Shown: positions 24,560 through 33,212 of the stretch, piece by piece
How the letters are laid out: every line of letters begins with the position of its first letter
How positions within the stretch are numbered: the first letter of the stretch is position 1
NCBI RefSeq assembly: GCF_000385135.1
Contig: NZ_ARQM01000010.1
Coordinates: 434,001-498,000, forward strand
Direction of reading: 5' to 3'
Length of the DNA: 64,000 nt
Origin: Promicromonospora sukumoe 327MFSha3.1
Lineage (GTDB): Bacteria > Actinomycetota > Actinomycetes > Actinomycetales > Cellulomonadaceae
Translations under genes and position numbers: made by a program
The notes under the pieces: model-generated
What the model was told of the DNA's origin: nothing
Database searches by the model: none
Seen by the model: only the letters and a program-made list of their open reading frames with translations

Positions 24560-25873
24560 ATGTCCAAGCGAACCACGACTTACAAGCGAGCACTGACCCG
24601 CCGCGAGCTCCTCGCGGGCGGTATGACGCTGGGCGCGGCGAGCCTGCTGGCCGCGTGCGTGGGGACGACGTCGGGCGGCAGCGGCGGGGGCGGGGGCGGC
24701 ACGAGCTCCGGCCTGATCACGCTGCAGAACTCGATCCAGGACGCCGACCCCAAGGCCGCCCTGGAGGCGCTGGTCAAGGCCTACCCCGGCGGCGACGTCA
24801 CGATGAACTCGGTGGCCACCGAGCAGTTCCGGGCTCAGCTCACGAACTACCTGCGCTCCGGCGACTCGCCCGAGGTGCTGAGCTGGTACGCCGGGTCCGT
24901 GGCCCGGTCCTATGCCGAGGAGGGGCTGCTGCTCGACGTGTCGTCGCTGTGGGAGGGCGACGGCGCGTGCGCCGGGTACTCCGACGCGCTGCGCAGCCTG
25001 TCCTCCGACGCCGCGGGCAAGCAGATCTTCGTGCCGACCAGCTACTACTGGTGGAGCGTCTTCTACAAGAAGTCGGCGTTCGAGAAGTGGGGCGTGGAGC
25101 CGCCCACGACGTGGGACGAGTTCCACGCGCTGTGCGAGAACCTCAGCGGCCAGGGCATCGTGCCGCTGACCAACGGCCTGTCGTCCACGCCGTGGATGGC
25201 GTCCGGCTGGTTCGACTACCTGGACCTGCGGATCAACGGTGCGCAGTACCACCGGGAGCTGCTGGCCGGGGAGCACGCCTTCAACGACCCCGAGGTGGTG
25301 GCCGTCATGGAGGAGTACAAGCGGCTCATCCCGTACTTCGACAAGAACGCGGCGTCCTACACCGCGCAGGACGCCGCGACGCCCGTCGCCCAGGACAAGT
25401 CGGCCATGTACCTCGTCGGCGCGTTCGTCTCGGGGTACTTCCCCGAGGACCAGCGCGACGACCTGGACTTCTTCTCGGTGCCGGTCATCAACGACTCGGT
25501 GCCGACGGCGGAGGAGGCCCCGACCGACGGGTTCTTCGCCGCCGCGCGGAGCGACAACCACCAGGGCGCGCTGGACCTGCTGAGCTACCTCGCGTCCGCC
25601 GACTCGCAGCAGCAGTACATCGAGCAGTCCAAGTCCTCCAACCTGCCGACCTCGCCCGACGTCGACACGACGTCGTTCAGCCCTCTCGTGCAGAAGGGCA
25701 TCGAGCTGCTGAACAACACCGAGGAGATCACGCAGTTCTTCAACCGCGACTCCTCCGACGCCCTCCAGGCCACCGCCGACACCGCCCTGACCAAGTTCCT
25801 CGCCCAGCCGGACTCCATGAAGAGCATCCTCGACGAGTGGCAGACGGCGGCCGAGGGGGTCTTCGCGTCGTGA
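24560..25873 (+). CDS. ABC sugar-binding lipoprotein (Tat-type)
   Basis: Extracellular solute-binding protein of a CUT1-type sugar importer, 437 residues. The N-terminus has a twin-arginine motif (TRRELL, Arg14-Arg15), a hydrophobic stretch and a lipobox LAAC with Cys33, then a Gly/Ser linker, so it is a Tat-exported lipoprotein. The mature part matches family 1 solute-binding proteins (VPTSYYWWSVFYKKSAFEKW and a Trp-rich binding cleft). AAGGAGGA precedes the ATG at good spacing. With the alpha-galactosidases around it, the likely ligand is an alpha-galactoside such as melibiose or raffinose-type sugars. Confidence 0.92.
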   Translation: MSKRTTTYKRALTRRELLAGGMTLGAASLLAACVGTTSGGSGGGGGGTSSGLITLQNSIQDADPKAALEALVKAYPGGDVTMNSVATEQFRAQLTNYLRSGDSPEVLSWYAGSVARSYAEEGLLLDVSSLWEGDGACAGYSDALRSLSSDAAGKQIFVPTSYYWWSVFYKKSAFEKWGVEPPTTWDEFHALCENLSGQGIVPLTNGLSSTPWMASGWFDYLDLRINGAQYHRELLAGEHAFNDPEVVAVMEEYKRLIPYFDKNAASYTAQDAATPVAQDKSAMYLVGAFVSGYFPEDQRDDLDFFSVPVINDSVPTAEEAPTDGFFAAARSDNHQGALDLLSYLASADSQQQYIEQSKSSNLPTSPDVDTTSFSPLVQKGIELLNNTEEITQFFNRDSSDALQATADTALTKFLAQPDSMKSILDEWQTAAEGVFAS

Positions 25874-26775
25874 GCGCGCAGCCGTCCACCGCGACCCGCC
25901 GCCCCAACCGGTTCGCGCGCGTCCCGCTGCTCGTCTGGGCGTTCCTGCTGGTCCCGCTCGTGGTCGAGCTGTTCTGGGTGTTCTGGCCCGCGGCCAACTC
26001 GTTCTCGCTCGCCCTGACCCGCTGGGACGGGATCGGCCTGGCCGAGCCCGTGGGCCTGCAGAACTTCCGCGACCTGGCCGCCGACCCGATCTTCCTGACC
26101 GCCCTGCAGAACAACGTGATCTGGGTGCTCGGGTTCGGCGGCCTGTCCGTGGTGGGCGGCCTCGCCCTCGCCGTCACCCTGAACAAGCCCGGCCCGATGG
26201 TGAGCATCTACCGCAGCGCCATCTACCTGCCGATGGTCGTCTCGCTCGCCGTGAGCGGCCTGTTCTGGCGCGTCATGTACGCGCCCGACGGGCCGATCAA
26301 CGGCACCCTCGGCCTGCTCGGCCTCGAGCACCTGGAACGCCAGTGGCTCGCCGACCCCACGGTCGCCCTCTGGGCCGTGCTGATCGCTGCCGTCTGGCGT
26401 CAGGTCGGCTACATCATGGTGCTGTACCTGGCCGGCCTCAAGGGCACCGACGGCTCGCTGGAGGAGGCCGCCGCCGTCGACGGCGCCAACGCGTGGCAGC
26501 GGTTCTGGCGCATCGTCATGCCCCAGCTGCGCGGCGTGAACATGGTCGTCTTCGCCGTCACCGTCATCGACTCCCTGCGCACCTTCGACATCGTCTGGGC
26601 GATGACCCGCGGCGGGCCCTACAACGAGACCCAGCTCCTGAGCACCTACATGTTCCAGCAGGCGTTCACCACGGGGAACCTCGGCTACGCCTCCGCCATC
26701 GCCGTGGTCATCTTCGCGCTGGCGATCGGCTTCATCATCACCTACCTCGCCCGCCAGGCCCGGACGGAGGACTGA
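25870..26775 (+). CDS. ABC sugar transporter permease 1
   Basis: A 301-residue CUT1 permease of the MalF type with six membrane segments and the EAA loop (EEAAAVDGANAWQRFWRIVM) near residues 198-216. The GTG start at 25870 overlaps the stop of the binding-protein gene by four bases. It has no large P2 loop, unlike MalF at the start of the window. It pairs with the next permease. Confidence 0.92.
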   Translation: MSAQPSTATRRPNRFARVPLLVWAFLLVPLVVELFWVFWPAANSFSLALTRWDGIGLAEPVGLQNFRDLAADPIFLTALQNNVIWVLGFGGLSVVGGLALAVTLNKPGPMVSIYRSAIYLPMVVSLAVSGLFWRVMYAPDGPINGTLGLLGLEHLERQWLADPTVALWAVLIAAVWRQVGYIMVLYLAGLKGTDGSLEEAAAVDGANAWQRFWRIVMPQLRGVNMVVFAVTVIDSLRTFDIVWAMTRGGPYNETQLLSTYMFQQAFTTGNLGYASAIAVVIFALAIGFIITYLARQARTED

Positions 26776-26776
26776 C

Positions 26777-27673
26777 ATGTCAGCACTCGCCCCACCCGCC
26801 GCCGGCGCACCCGCGGCGGTCCGCGACCGGCCCGCCCCCCGGCTGCGCCGGCCCAAGCCCGCCCGCTCGCCGTGGCTGCACGTCGCGATGGTCCCCGTCA
26901 CGCTGCTGTGGCTCAGCCCCATCGTGTTCGTGCTGTTCGTCGCGATCCGCTCCTACGACGACATCGCGGGCCGCGGCCTGGGCGCGTTCCCGGCGTCGTT
27001 CAGCCTCGACGGCTTCGCCACCGCGCTCACCGAGGGCGGCGTGCTGCGCTCGCTCGGCAACAGCGTGCTCGTCACCGTGTGCGCCGTCGTCGCCTCGCTC
27101 GCCCTGTCGTCCTTCGCCGCCTACGCCCTGAGCCGGTTCGACATCCCGTTCCGCCGGACCATCCTGCTCACCATGCTCGCCGGGAACCTCCTGCCCCCGC
27201 AGATCCTGCTCGTCCCGGTCTCGTCCATCACCGAGGCCATCGGCATCGGCGACACGCTCACCGCGCTCGTCGTGGTCCAGGTCGGGTTCGGCATCGGCTT
27301 CTACACCTTCGTGCTGCACGGGTTCATGCGCAGCCTGCCCAACGAGGTCTTCGAGGCCGCACGGCTCGACGGCGCCGGCCCCGGCGGCATCTTCTGGCGC
27401 ATCGTGCTGCCCCTGTCGCGGCCGTCGCTGGCGGCGCTCGCGGCCCTGGCCACCACCTGGATCTTCAACGACCTGATCTGGGCGATGACGGTGCTGCGCA
27501 CCGAGGCCAAGTTCCCCATCACCGCGGCCCTGCTCAACCTGCAGGGCGGGTTCGCCAGCGCGTGGAACGTGGTCGCGGCGGGCGCGCTGATCGCGGCCGT
27601 GCCGACGGCGATCGTGTTCTTCCTGTTCCAGAAGCAGTTCGTGTCCGGCCTTCTCGTAGGAGCCAACAAGTGA
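26777..27673 (+). CDS. ABC sugar transporter permease 2
   Basis: A 298-residue CUT1 permease of the MalG type, with a Pro/Ala-rich cytoplasmic N-terminus, six membrane helices, an EAA loop (FEAARLDGAGPGGIFWRIVL) and the typical C-terminal QKQFVSGLLVGANK. It starts one base after the stop of permease 1 and overlaps the GH36 gene by four bases. No ATPase is encoded in this operon, so a shared MsiK-type ATPase elsewhere is expected. Confidence 0.92.
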   Translation: MSALAPPAAGAPAAVRDRPAPRLRRPKPARSPWLHVAMVPVTLLWLSPIVFVLFVAIRSYDDIAGRGLGAFPASFSLDGFATALTEGGVLRSLGNSVLVTVCAVVASLALSSFAAYALSRFDIPFRRTILLTMLAGNLLPPQILLVPVSSITEAIGIGDTLTALVVVQVGFGIGFYTFVLHGFMRSLPNEVFEAARLDGAGPGGIFWRIVLPLSRPSLAALAALATTWIFNDLIWAMTVLRTEAKFPITAALLNLQGGFASAWNVVAAGALIAAVPTAIVFFLFQKQFVSGLLVGANK

Positions 27674-29784
27674 CCTGGACTCTCCCGACCCGCACGGGTC
27701 AGTACGTCGTCGGACTCGCCCCGCGGGAGGCCGGGCTGGTCGCGATCGGCTGGGGGCCTCTTGCTGAGGAGGCCGTGCCGCCGGTGGCGGCGACGTCCTC
27801 CTTCGAGGCCGACCTCGACCTGCTCCCGCTGGAGGCCACCGCGCTCGGCACCCGCAACGTGCACGGCGCCGAGCTCGTGGTGCGCCGCGCCGACGGCGTC
27901 CGCGGCGCCCGCCTCGCCCTCGCGGGCGAGGTCTCCCTCGTCCAGGACGACGACGGCGGCACCCACCTGGTCTGCCCGCTCGCCGACGACGTGCTGGGCC
28001 TGGCCGCGACCCTGCACGTCCGCACCCACCCCGCCCACGACGTCGTGGAGAAGTGGGCCGACCTGCGCAACCACTCGGAGCAGCCGATCGAGCTGCTGCG
28101 CGGCTGGGGCGGCACGTTCAACGTGCCGACGTCGGGCGAGGCGCACGTGGACCTGCTCGGCGGGGCGTGGTCGCGGGAGTTCACGCCGTTCCGCGCCTCG
28201 CTCGGGGCGGGGACGCTGAGCATCGGCAGCCGCCAGGGCATCACGAGCCACACGTACGCGCCGGTGGTGACGGTCGTGCCCGCCGGAACGGACGGGGTGT
28301 TCCGTTCCGCCGCAACGGGCGGGGCCGTCCACTCCGCCGGAACGGACGCCCCCGTCCGTTTCGGCGTCGCGCTCGCGTACAGCGGCTCCTGGCGGATGGC
28401 GCTCGACGCCGTCCCCTTCGCCGACCACGTCCGGGTCTCCGCGGGACCGGACGACGAGTCGGGCATCCTCACGCTCGCGCCCGGCGCCGCGCTCACCACC
28501 CCGGTCCTGGCCGGGGTGCGCGTCGAGGGCGACGCCGACGACCTGGCCCACGCCTGGCACGCCTACCAGGCGACGCTGGCCCGCACGCGCGGGCCCGAGC
28601 ACCGGCCCGTCGTCTACAACTCGTGGTTCGCCACGACGTTCGACGTCCGCGTGGAGCACCAGCTCCGGCTCGCCGAGGCCGCGGCCGAGGTGGGCGCGGA
28701 GGTCTTCGTGGTCGACGACGGCTGGTTCCGCGGCCGCACGACCGACCGCGCCGCACTCGGCGACTGGGAGGTCGACACCGAGCGGATTCCCGGCGGCCTC
28801 GGGCCGCTCGCCGACGGCGTCAAGGCGCTCGGCATGCGGTTCGGCCTCTGGGTCGAGCCCGAGGCCGTGAGCCCCGACAGCGACCTGTACCGCGCGCATC
28901 CCGAGTGGGCGCACCACGTCGACGGGCGCCCCCTGGAGACGCTGCGGCACCAGTACATGCTCGACCTGGGCCGGCCCGAGGTCGAGGAATGGGTGCTCGG
29001 GACGCTGCGCCGCCTGCTCACCGAGACCGACATCAGCTACCTCAAGTGGGACATGAACCGCTCGATCGCCGACGGCGGTCGCACGGCCCCGGGCGGCGAC
29101 GACTGGTCCTGGCGGCACACGCAGGCCTACTACCGGGTGCTCGACGCGCTGCGCGCCGAGTTCCCGCACGTCACCGTCGAGGCGTGCGCCGGCGGCGGAG
29201 GCCGGATCGACCACGCGGTGCTCGCCCGGACCGACGTCGTCTGGCCCAGCGACGAGACCGGACCGCGCGACCGGCTCGCGATCCAGCACGGGTTCCTGGG
29301 TGTGCTGCCCGCGTGGACCATGAGCTCGTGGGTCACGGACCTGCCGGACCTCCTCGACCCCGACCGGGAGAGCGGGCCGGCGAGCCTGGAATTCCGGTTC
29401 GTGGTCGCCATGGCGGGGGTGCTCGGCATCGGCTCGGACCTGCTGGCCTGGGACGAGACGACCCGGGAGCGGGCGGCGTCGTTCGTGGACCTGTACCGAC
29501 AGATCCGGCCGGTGGTGCACACGGGGCTGACCCGTCGGCACGGAACCCCGGCCGACGCCGCGTGCGCGGTCCAGTACACGGGGGAGGACGCCGTGGTCGT
29601 GCTGGCCTGGCGCCGCGCCGGGGAGGCCCGGCTCACGGTCCACCTCGGCGACCTCGACCCGGACGCCCGCTACCGCGTCCGGGGCACCGACGAGAGCCGC
29701 ACGGGCAAGGAGCTGGCGACCGACGGCCTGCCGATCCGGTGGACCTGGCGGGACTGCGACGTCGTCATCCTGGACCGGGTGTGA
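27670..29784 (+). CDS. Intracellular GH36 alpha-galactosidase
   Basis: A 704-residue cytoplasmic alpha-galactosidase of family GH36. It has an N-terminal beta-supersandwich, a (beta/alpha)8 domain with RFGLWVEPEAVSPDSDL, the nucleophile Asp461 in YLKWDMN and the acid/base Asp528 in WPSDETGPRD, then a C-terminal beta domain. It would split imported alpha-galactosides into galactose and aglycone sugar. GTG at 27670 overlaps the permease stop. Unusual: residues 205-231 are three 9-residue units encoded by a 27-bp tandem repeat (28282-28362) inside the N-terminal domain, which I do not know from the family. Confidence 0.94.
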   Translation: MTWTLPTRTGQYVVGLAPREAGLVAIGWGPLAEEAVPPVAATSSFEADLDLLPLEATALGTRNVHGAELVVRRADGVRGARLALAGEVSLVQDDDGGTHLVCPLADDVLGLAATLHVRTHPAHDVVEKWADLRNHSEQPIELLRGWGGTFNVPTSGEAHVDLLGGAWSREFTPFRASLGAGTLSIGSRQGITSHTYAPVVTVVPAGTDGVFRSAATGGAVHSAGTDAPVRFGVALAYSGSWRMALDAVPFADHVRVSAGPDDESGILTLAPGAALTTPVLAGVRVEGDADDLAHAWHAYQATLARTRGPEHRPVVYNSWFATTFDVRVEHQLRLAEAAAEVGAEVFVVDDGWFRGRTTDRAALGDWEVDTERIPGGLGPLADGVKALGMRFGLWVEPEAVSPDSDLYRAHPEWAHHVDGRPLETLRHQYMLDLGRPEVEEWVLGTLRRLLTETDISYLKWDMNRSIADGGRTAPGGDDWSWRHTQAYYRVLDALRAEFPHVTVEACAGGGGRIDHAVLARTDVVWPSDETGPRDRLAIQHGFLGVLPAWTMSSWVTDLPDLLDPDRESGPASLEFRFVVAMAGVLGIGSDLLAWDETTRERAASFVDLYRQIRPVVHTGLTRRHGTPADAACAVQYTGEDAVVVLAWRRAGEARLTVHLGDLDPDARYRVRGTDESRTGKELATDGLPIRWTWRDCDVVILDRV
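28282..28362 (+). repeat. 27-bp tandem repeat, three units, inside GH36 gene
   Basis: Three units of exactly 27 bases start at 28282, 28309 and 28336. Each begins GCCG(G/C)AACGG and encodes nine residues: AGTDGVFRS, AATGGAVHS and AGTDAPVRF. Units 1 and 3 share their first 12 bases; unit 2 has diverged. The repeats also contain short hairpins (GGAACGGA with TCCGTTCC; AACGGACG with CGTCCGTT). The frame is kept. Confidence 0.8.
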
Positions 29785-30599
29785 GCAACCGTCCCCTCAC
29801 CGTCCGCACCGACCCGGCCCTGGGTGGCCGCTGGACCTCGCTGGCGACGCCGGAGCGCGAGTGGCTCTGGCGCAACCCGCGGGTCCCGGCGTCCGCCCGG
29901 GCCGGCGTCGTGCCCGGCGACCCCTTCGTCGACGCGGGCGGCGGCGAGGAGTGCCTCCCCACGATCGGCGGCCCGAGCGACCACGGCGAGGTGTGGTCAA
30001 GACCCTGGACAGCCGACGGCGAGGCTGCCACGGTCCGAGCCGGGAACCTCGCCCTGACCCGCCGCCTCACCGCGCACGACGGCGAGGTTCGCGCCGACTA
30101 CACGATCACCGGCCCGCCGGGCGCAGGGTTGCTGCACGCCGTCCACCTCCTGGTCGACGTCGGCCCGGACGCCCGCCTGGAGGTCCCCGGCCGCCCCGAC
30201 ACCCTCGTCGTCGAGTGGCCGGAGCCGGGCGCGACCCGGCCCACCACCTGGCCCGACGGCGGGGGAGTGCCGCTGGACGTGCTGGGCCCGGACGACGGCA
30301 CCGCCCGCTGCGCCGTCGTCGCGACCGACCGGCTCGACGTCGTGGACGGCGCCGACCGGCTGAGCCTGCGCTGGGGCACGCCCTTCCCGGCCCCGGTCTC
30401 GCTCGTCGTGTGGCGCAACCTCGGCGGCTGGCCGGAGGCCGCCCCGTACCGCTCGATCGGCGTCGAGCCCATGCTCGGCGCCGAGACCAACCTCGACCGC
30501 GCGACCCCGGACCGCCTGGCGCACCTCGACCAGGCAGGTCGGCTGACCTGGTGGCTCACGATGACCGGAGCGCGTTCGGCGAAGAATCTTCCACTGTAA
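29781..30599 (+). CDS. Aldose 1-epimerase-like (galactose mutarotase fold) protein
   Basis: A 272-residue protein of the mutarotase-like beta-sandwich fold, with GGRWTSLATPEREWLWRN near the start and GGGEECLPTIGG, HAVHLLVDVGPDARLEVPG and SIGVEPMLGAETNLD further on. It probably interconverts anomers of galactose or a related sugar freed by GH36, or acts as a related sugar-binding enzyme. The GTG start overlaps the GH36 stop by four bases, a strong sign of linked function. The classical catalytic His/Glu pair is not obvious to me, so activity is uncertain. Confidence 0.78.
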   Translation: MSNRPLTVRTDPALGGRWTSLATPEREWLWRNPRVPASARAGVVPGDPFVDAGGGEECLPTIGGPSDHGEVWSRPWTADGEAATVRAGNLALTRRLTAHDGEVRADYTITGPPGAGLLHAVHLLVDVGPDARLEVPGRPDTLVVEWPEPGATRPTTWPDGGGVPLDVLGPDDGTARCAVVATDRLDVVDGADRLSLRWGTPFPAPVSLVVWRNLGGWPEAAPYRSIGVEPMLGAETNLDRATPDRLAHLDQAGRLTWWLTMTGARSAKNLPL

Positions 30600-30667
30600 G
30601 AATTTCGTCGATAGCATCGTCGACGGCTCACCGAAGAGCCGGGTTCACCGACGAACTAGGGGGTTCC

Positions 30668-31414
30668 ATGCCGACGACGACGCCGACATCCGTGCAGCTC
30701 TACTCGGTCCGAGACGCAGTCGCCCACGACCTTCCCGGCACCATCGCGCGCCTCGCCGAGATCGGCCTCAGGTACGTGGAGCCGTACGCCTTCCACGAGC
30801 GCACCGACGAGTTCCGGCGGGCGTTCGCGGCGGCGGGCGTGACGGCGCCGTCGGGCCATGCGCCCGTGCTCGCCGCGGAGGATCCGGCGGCGATCTTCGA
30901 CGCGGCGGCCGCGCTGGGGATGGACACCGTGATCGACCCGTTCCTGCCCGCGGAGGAGTGGCAGACGGCTGACCAGGTGGCTCGCCTCGCCGAGCGGGTC
31001 AACGCCCTGGCGGCGCTGGCGGGCGAGCGCGGTCTGGAGTTCGGGTACCACAACCACGCCTGGGAGCTCAGCACCCGCATCGACGGCCGGCACGCGCTGG
31101 AGGTGTTCGTGGACCACCTGGCGCCCGAGGTGGTGCTGGAGGTCGACACGTACTGGGCGGCCGTCGGGGGAGCGGACGCGCCGGCCCTGCTGGCCGCGCT
31201 GGGGGACCGCGTGCGCCTCATCCACGTGAAGGACGGCACGCTCGACGGCGACGTCGCCGCGCAGCAGCCCGCCGGCGCGGGCGAGGTGGACGTGCCGGCC
31301 ATCCTGGCGGCCGCCCCGGCGGCGACCCGCGTCATCGAGTTCGACGCGTACGGCGGCGACGTCTTCGACGGCATCGCGCGGTCGCTGGCCTGGCTGACGG
31401 AGCACGACCGATGA
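30668..31414 (+). CDS. Sugar phosphate isomerase/epimerase family protein (AP-endonuclease-2 fold)
   Basis: A 248-residue TIM-barrel protein of the xylose-isomerase-like/IolE-IolI superfamily: SVQLYSVRDAVAHDLPGTIA, metal-ligand-type residues in YHNHAWEL, EVDTYWA, HVKDG and the C-terminal IEFDAYGG. Members act on inositol-derived or keto-sugars. AGGGGG precedes the ATG. It overlaps the following Gfo/Idh dehydrogenase by four bases, so the two act together. The 68-base gap before it contains the dyad-like TCGTCGATAGCATCGTCGA and a GGCTC/GAGCC stem, perhaps an internal promoter or operator. Confidence 0.88.
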   Translation: MPTTTPTSVQLYSVRDAVAHDLPGTIARLAEIGLRYVEPYAFHERTDEFRRAFAAAGVTAPSGHAPVLAAEDPAAIFDAAAALGMDTVIDPFLPAEEWQTADQVARLAERVNALAALAGERGLEFGYHNHAWELSTRIDGRHALEVFVDHLAPEVVLEVDTYWAAVGGADAPALLAALGDRVRLIHVKDGTLDGDVAAQQPAGAGEVDVPAILAAAPAATRVIEFDAYGGDVFDGIARSLAWLTEHDR

Positions 31415-32517
31415 GCCGCCCGGGCGCCACGGGCGTCGGCATCGTCGGGGCGGGCAACATCTCGACCCAGTACCTGGAGAACCTGACCCGGTTCGCCGAC
31501 GTCGAGGTCCGGTTCGTGGCCGACCTCGACCTCGCGCGCGCCGCCGAGCGGGCGCAGGAGTACGGCGTGGCGGCGTCGGGCAGCGTGGACGAGCTGCTCG
31601 CCAGGGACGACGTGGACGTCGTCGTCAACCTCACCGTCCCCGCGGTGCACACCGAGGTGGGGCACCGGATCCTGGCCGCGGGCAAGCACGTGTGGAGCGA
31701 GAAGCCCGTCGCCCTGGACCGGGACGCCGCGGCGGCGCTCCTGGCCGACGCCGAGGCGCGCGGCCTGCGCGTCGCGTGCGCCCCGGACACGGTGCTGGGC
31801 GCGGGCATCCAGACGGCGCTGCGGGCGATCGCGCGCGGCGACATCGGGGAGCCGCTCACGGCGACCACGATGTTCCACGTGCCCGGGCCGGAGTCGTGGC
31901 ACCCCAGCCCCGACTTCCTGTTCGCGCACGGCGCCGGCCCACTGTTCGACATGGGCCCCTACTACGTGACCACGCTCGTGCACGTGCTGGGCTCCGCGAC
32001 CCGGGTCCAGGCGGTGGCCTCGACCTCCCGCCAGAGCCGCACCATCGGCAGCGGCCCCCGGGCGGGCGAGGTGTTCCCCGTCGAGGTGCCGACCCACCAC
32101 GCCGCCCTGATCGAGTTCGGCGAGGGCCGCTCGGCCCAGTCGACGTTCTCGTTCCAGCACGCGCTGCCCCGCAGCGGGTTCGTCGAGGTCAACGGCACCG
32201 AGGGCACCATCGTGCTGCCCGACCCCAACGGGTTCGACGGCACCTCCACGCTGTGGACGTACGGCTCCGACGAGCCGACGGCGCTGCCCGCCACGGGTCC
32301 CGGGTTCGGCCGTGGCGCCGGCGTCGTCGACCTGGTGCGCTCGATCCGCGACGGCGGTACCGAGCGGGCGTCGGGCGCCGTCGCGGCGCACGTCCTGGAC
32401 ATCCTGCTCGGGATCCGCGACGCGGCGGAGGCCGGTCAGCCGGTGAAGATCGACTCGGCCGTCGACCCGATCGCGCCCCTCCCGGAGGGCTGGGACCCGG
32501 CGGCGGCTACGGGGTAG
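31411..32517 (+). CDS. Gfo/Idh/MocA-family dehydrogenase
   Basis: A 368-residue NAD(P)-dependent oxidoreductase. The N-terminal Rossmann fold shows VGIVGAGNIS and the family motif SEKPVALD near residues 96-103; the C-terminal alpha/beta domain shows GPLFDMGPYYVTTLVHVLG. Family members oxidise sugars or inositols, for example at C3 of glycosides. ATG overlaps the isomerase stop by four bases. It is the last gene of the alpha-galactoside run, and its end overlaps the tail of the convergent TetR gene by 11 bases. Confidence 0.9.
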   Translation: MSRPGATGVGIVGAGNISTQYLENLTRFADVEVRFVADLDLARAAERAQEYGVAASGSVDELLARDDVDVVVNLTVPAVHTEVGHRILAAGKHVWSEKPVALDRDAAAALLADAEARGLRVACAPDTVLGAGIQTALRAIARGDIGEPLTATTMFHVPGPESWHPSPDFLFAHGAGPLFDMGPYYVTTLVHVLGSATRVQAVASTSRQSRTIGSGPRAGEVFPVEVPTHHAALIEFGEGRSAQSTFSFQHALPRSGFVEVNGTEGTIVLPDPNGFDGTSTLWTYGSDEPTALPATGPGFGRGAGVVDLVRSIRDGGTERASGAVAAHVLDILLGIRDAAEAGQPVKIDSAVDPIAPLPEGWDPAAATG

Positions 32518-33136
32518 GGCCGGGCAGGAGCCGCTCCAGCAGGGCCAGCGACCGCCGGACGTCGACGGCCTCCGGGTCCAGCAGCCACTGGAGCTGCAGC
32601 CCGTCCGACGCCGCCGCGACCAGCGCGGCGGCGTCGGACGGGTCGATGTCGGCGGCGACCGCGCCGGAGGCCTGGCCGGCGCGCACCCGCTCGGCCAGGT
32701 CGGCGCGGACGCGCCGGAACCGGGCGTGCACGAACTCGCGGGTCTCGGGGTGCTGCTCCGCCTGCAGCGCGTCGGTCGTGAGCGTCGCGTACAGCTCGAC
32801 CAGGCCGGGGATCGACGCGTTGCGCTCGGCGCTGCGCTCCATCATGGTCACGGCCGACACCTCCTCGGGCGCCGACGGCTCGTGGGCCGTGGCCTCCCGC
32901 ACCGTCGCCTCGTGCGCTCGGTACACCTCGACCAGCAGCTCGTCGCGGTGCGCGAAGTAGTAGCGCAGCGCCGCGTGCGAGACGCCGATCGCCTCGCCGA
33001 TCGCCCGCAGGGACGCGCCCACGCCCCGCTCCGCGAAGACGGCGATGGCGCTCGCGAGGATCTGCGCGCGCCGCTCCGGGGCCTTCCGGTACGACCGTGC
33101 CCGGTCTGCCGTGTCGCCGTTCACCATGGGGGCCAT
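32507..33136 (-). CDS. TetR-family transcriptional regulator
   Basis: A 209-residue TetR regulator with the N-terminal helix-turn-helix (RAQILASAIAVFAERGVGAS, then AIGEAIGVSHAALRYYFAHR) and a helical ligand domain. Two starts are possible, 33136 (MAPMVNGD) and 33127 (MVNGD); neither has a clear ribosome-binding site. It is divergent from an NAD(P)-binding F420-dependent-reductase-like gene across 76 bases and likely controls it. The tail runs 11 bases into the convergent Gfo/Idh gene. Confidence 0.88.
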   Translation of the reverse strand: MAPMVNGDTADRARSYRKAPERRAQILASAIAVFAERGVGASLRAIGEAIGVSHAALRYYFAHRDELLVEVYRAHEATVREATAHEPSAPEEVSAVTMMERSAERNASIPGLVELYATLTTDALQAEQHPETREFVHARFRRVRADLAERVRAGQASGAVAADIDPSDAAALVAAASDGLQLQWLLDPEAVDVRRSLALLERLLPGPTP

Positions 33137-33212
33137 CGTACGAACGGCGGCCGGGCACGCACCGGGCGGGAGCGGGTGGAATGCGGTGCCGGTTCCCGGG
33201 GTTGCCGCCCGT

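Noticed and set aside
21006-24593. Minus-strand open frame of about 1195 codons opposite the DUF5107 gene
   Set aside because: The plus-strand frame has clear domain and TPR patterns; the antisense product is Val/Gly/Arg-rich filler.
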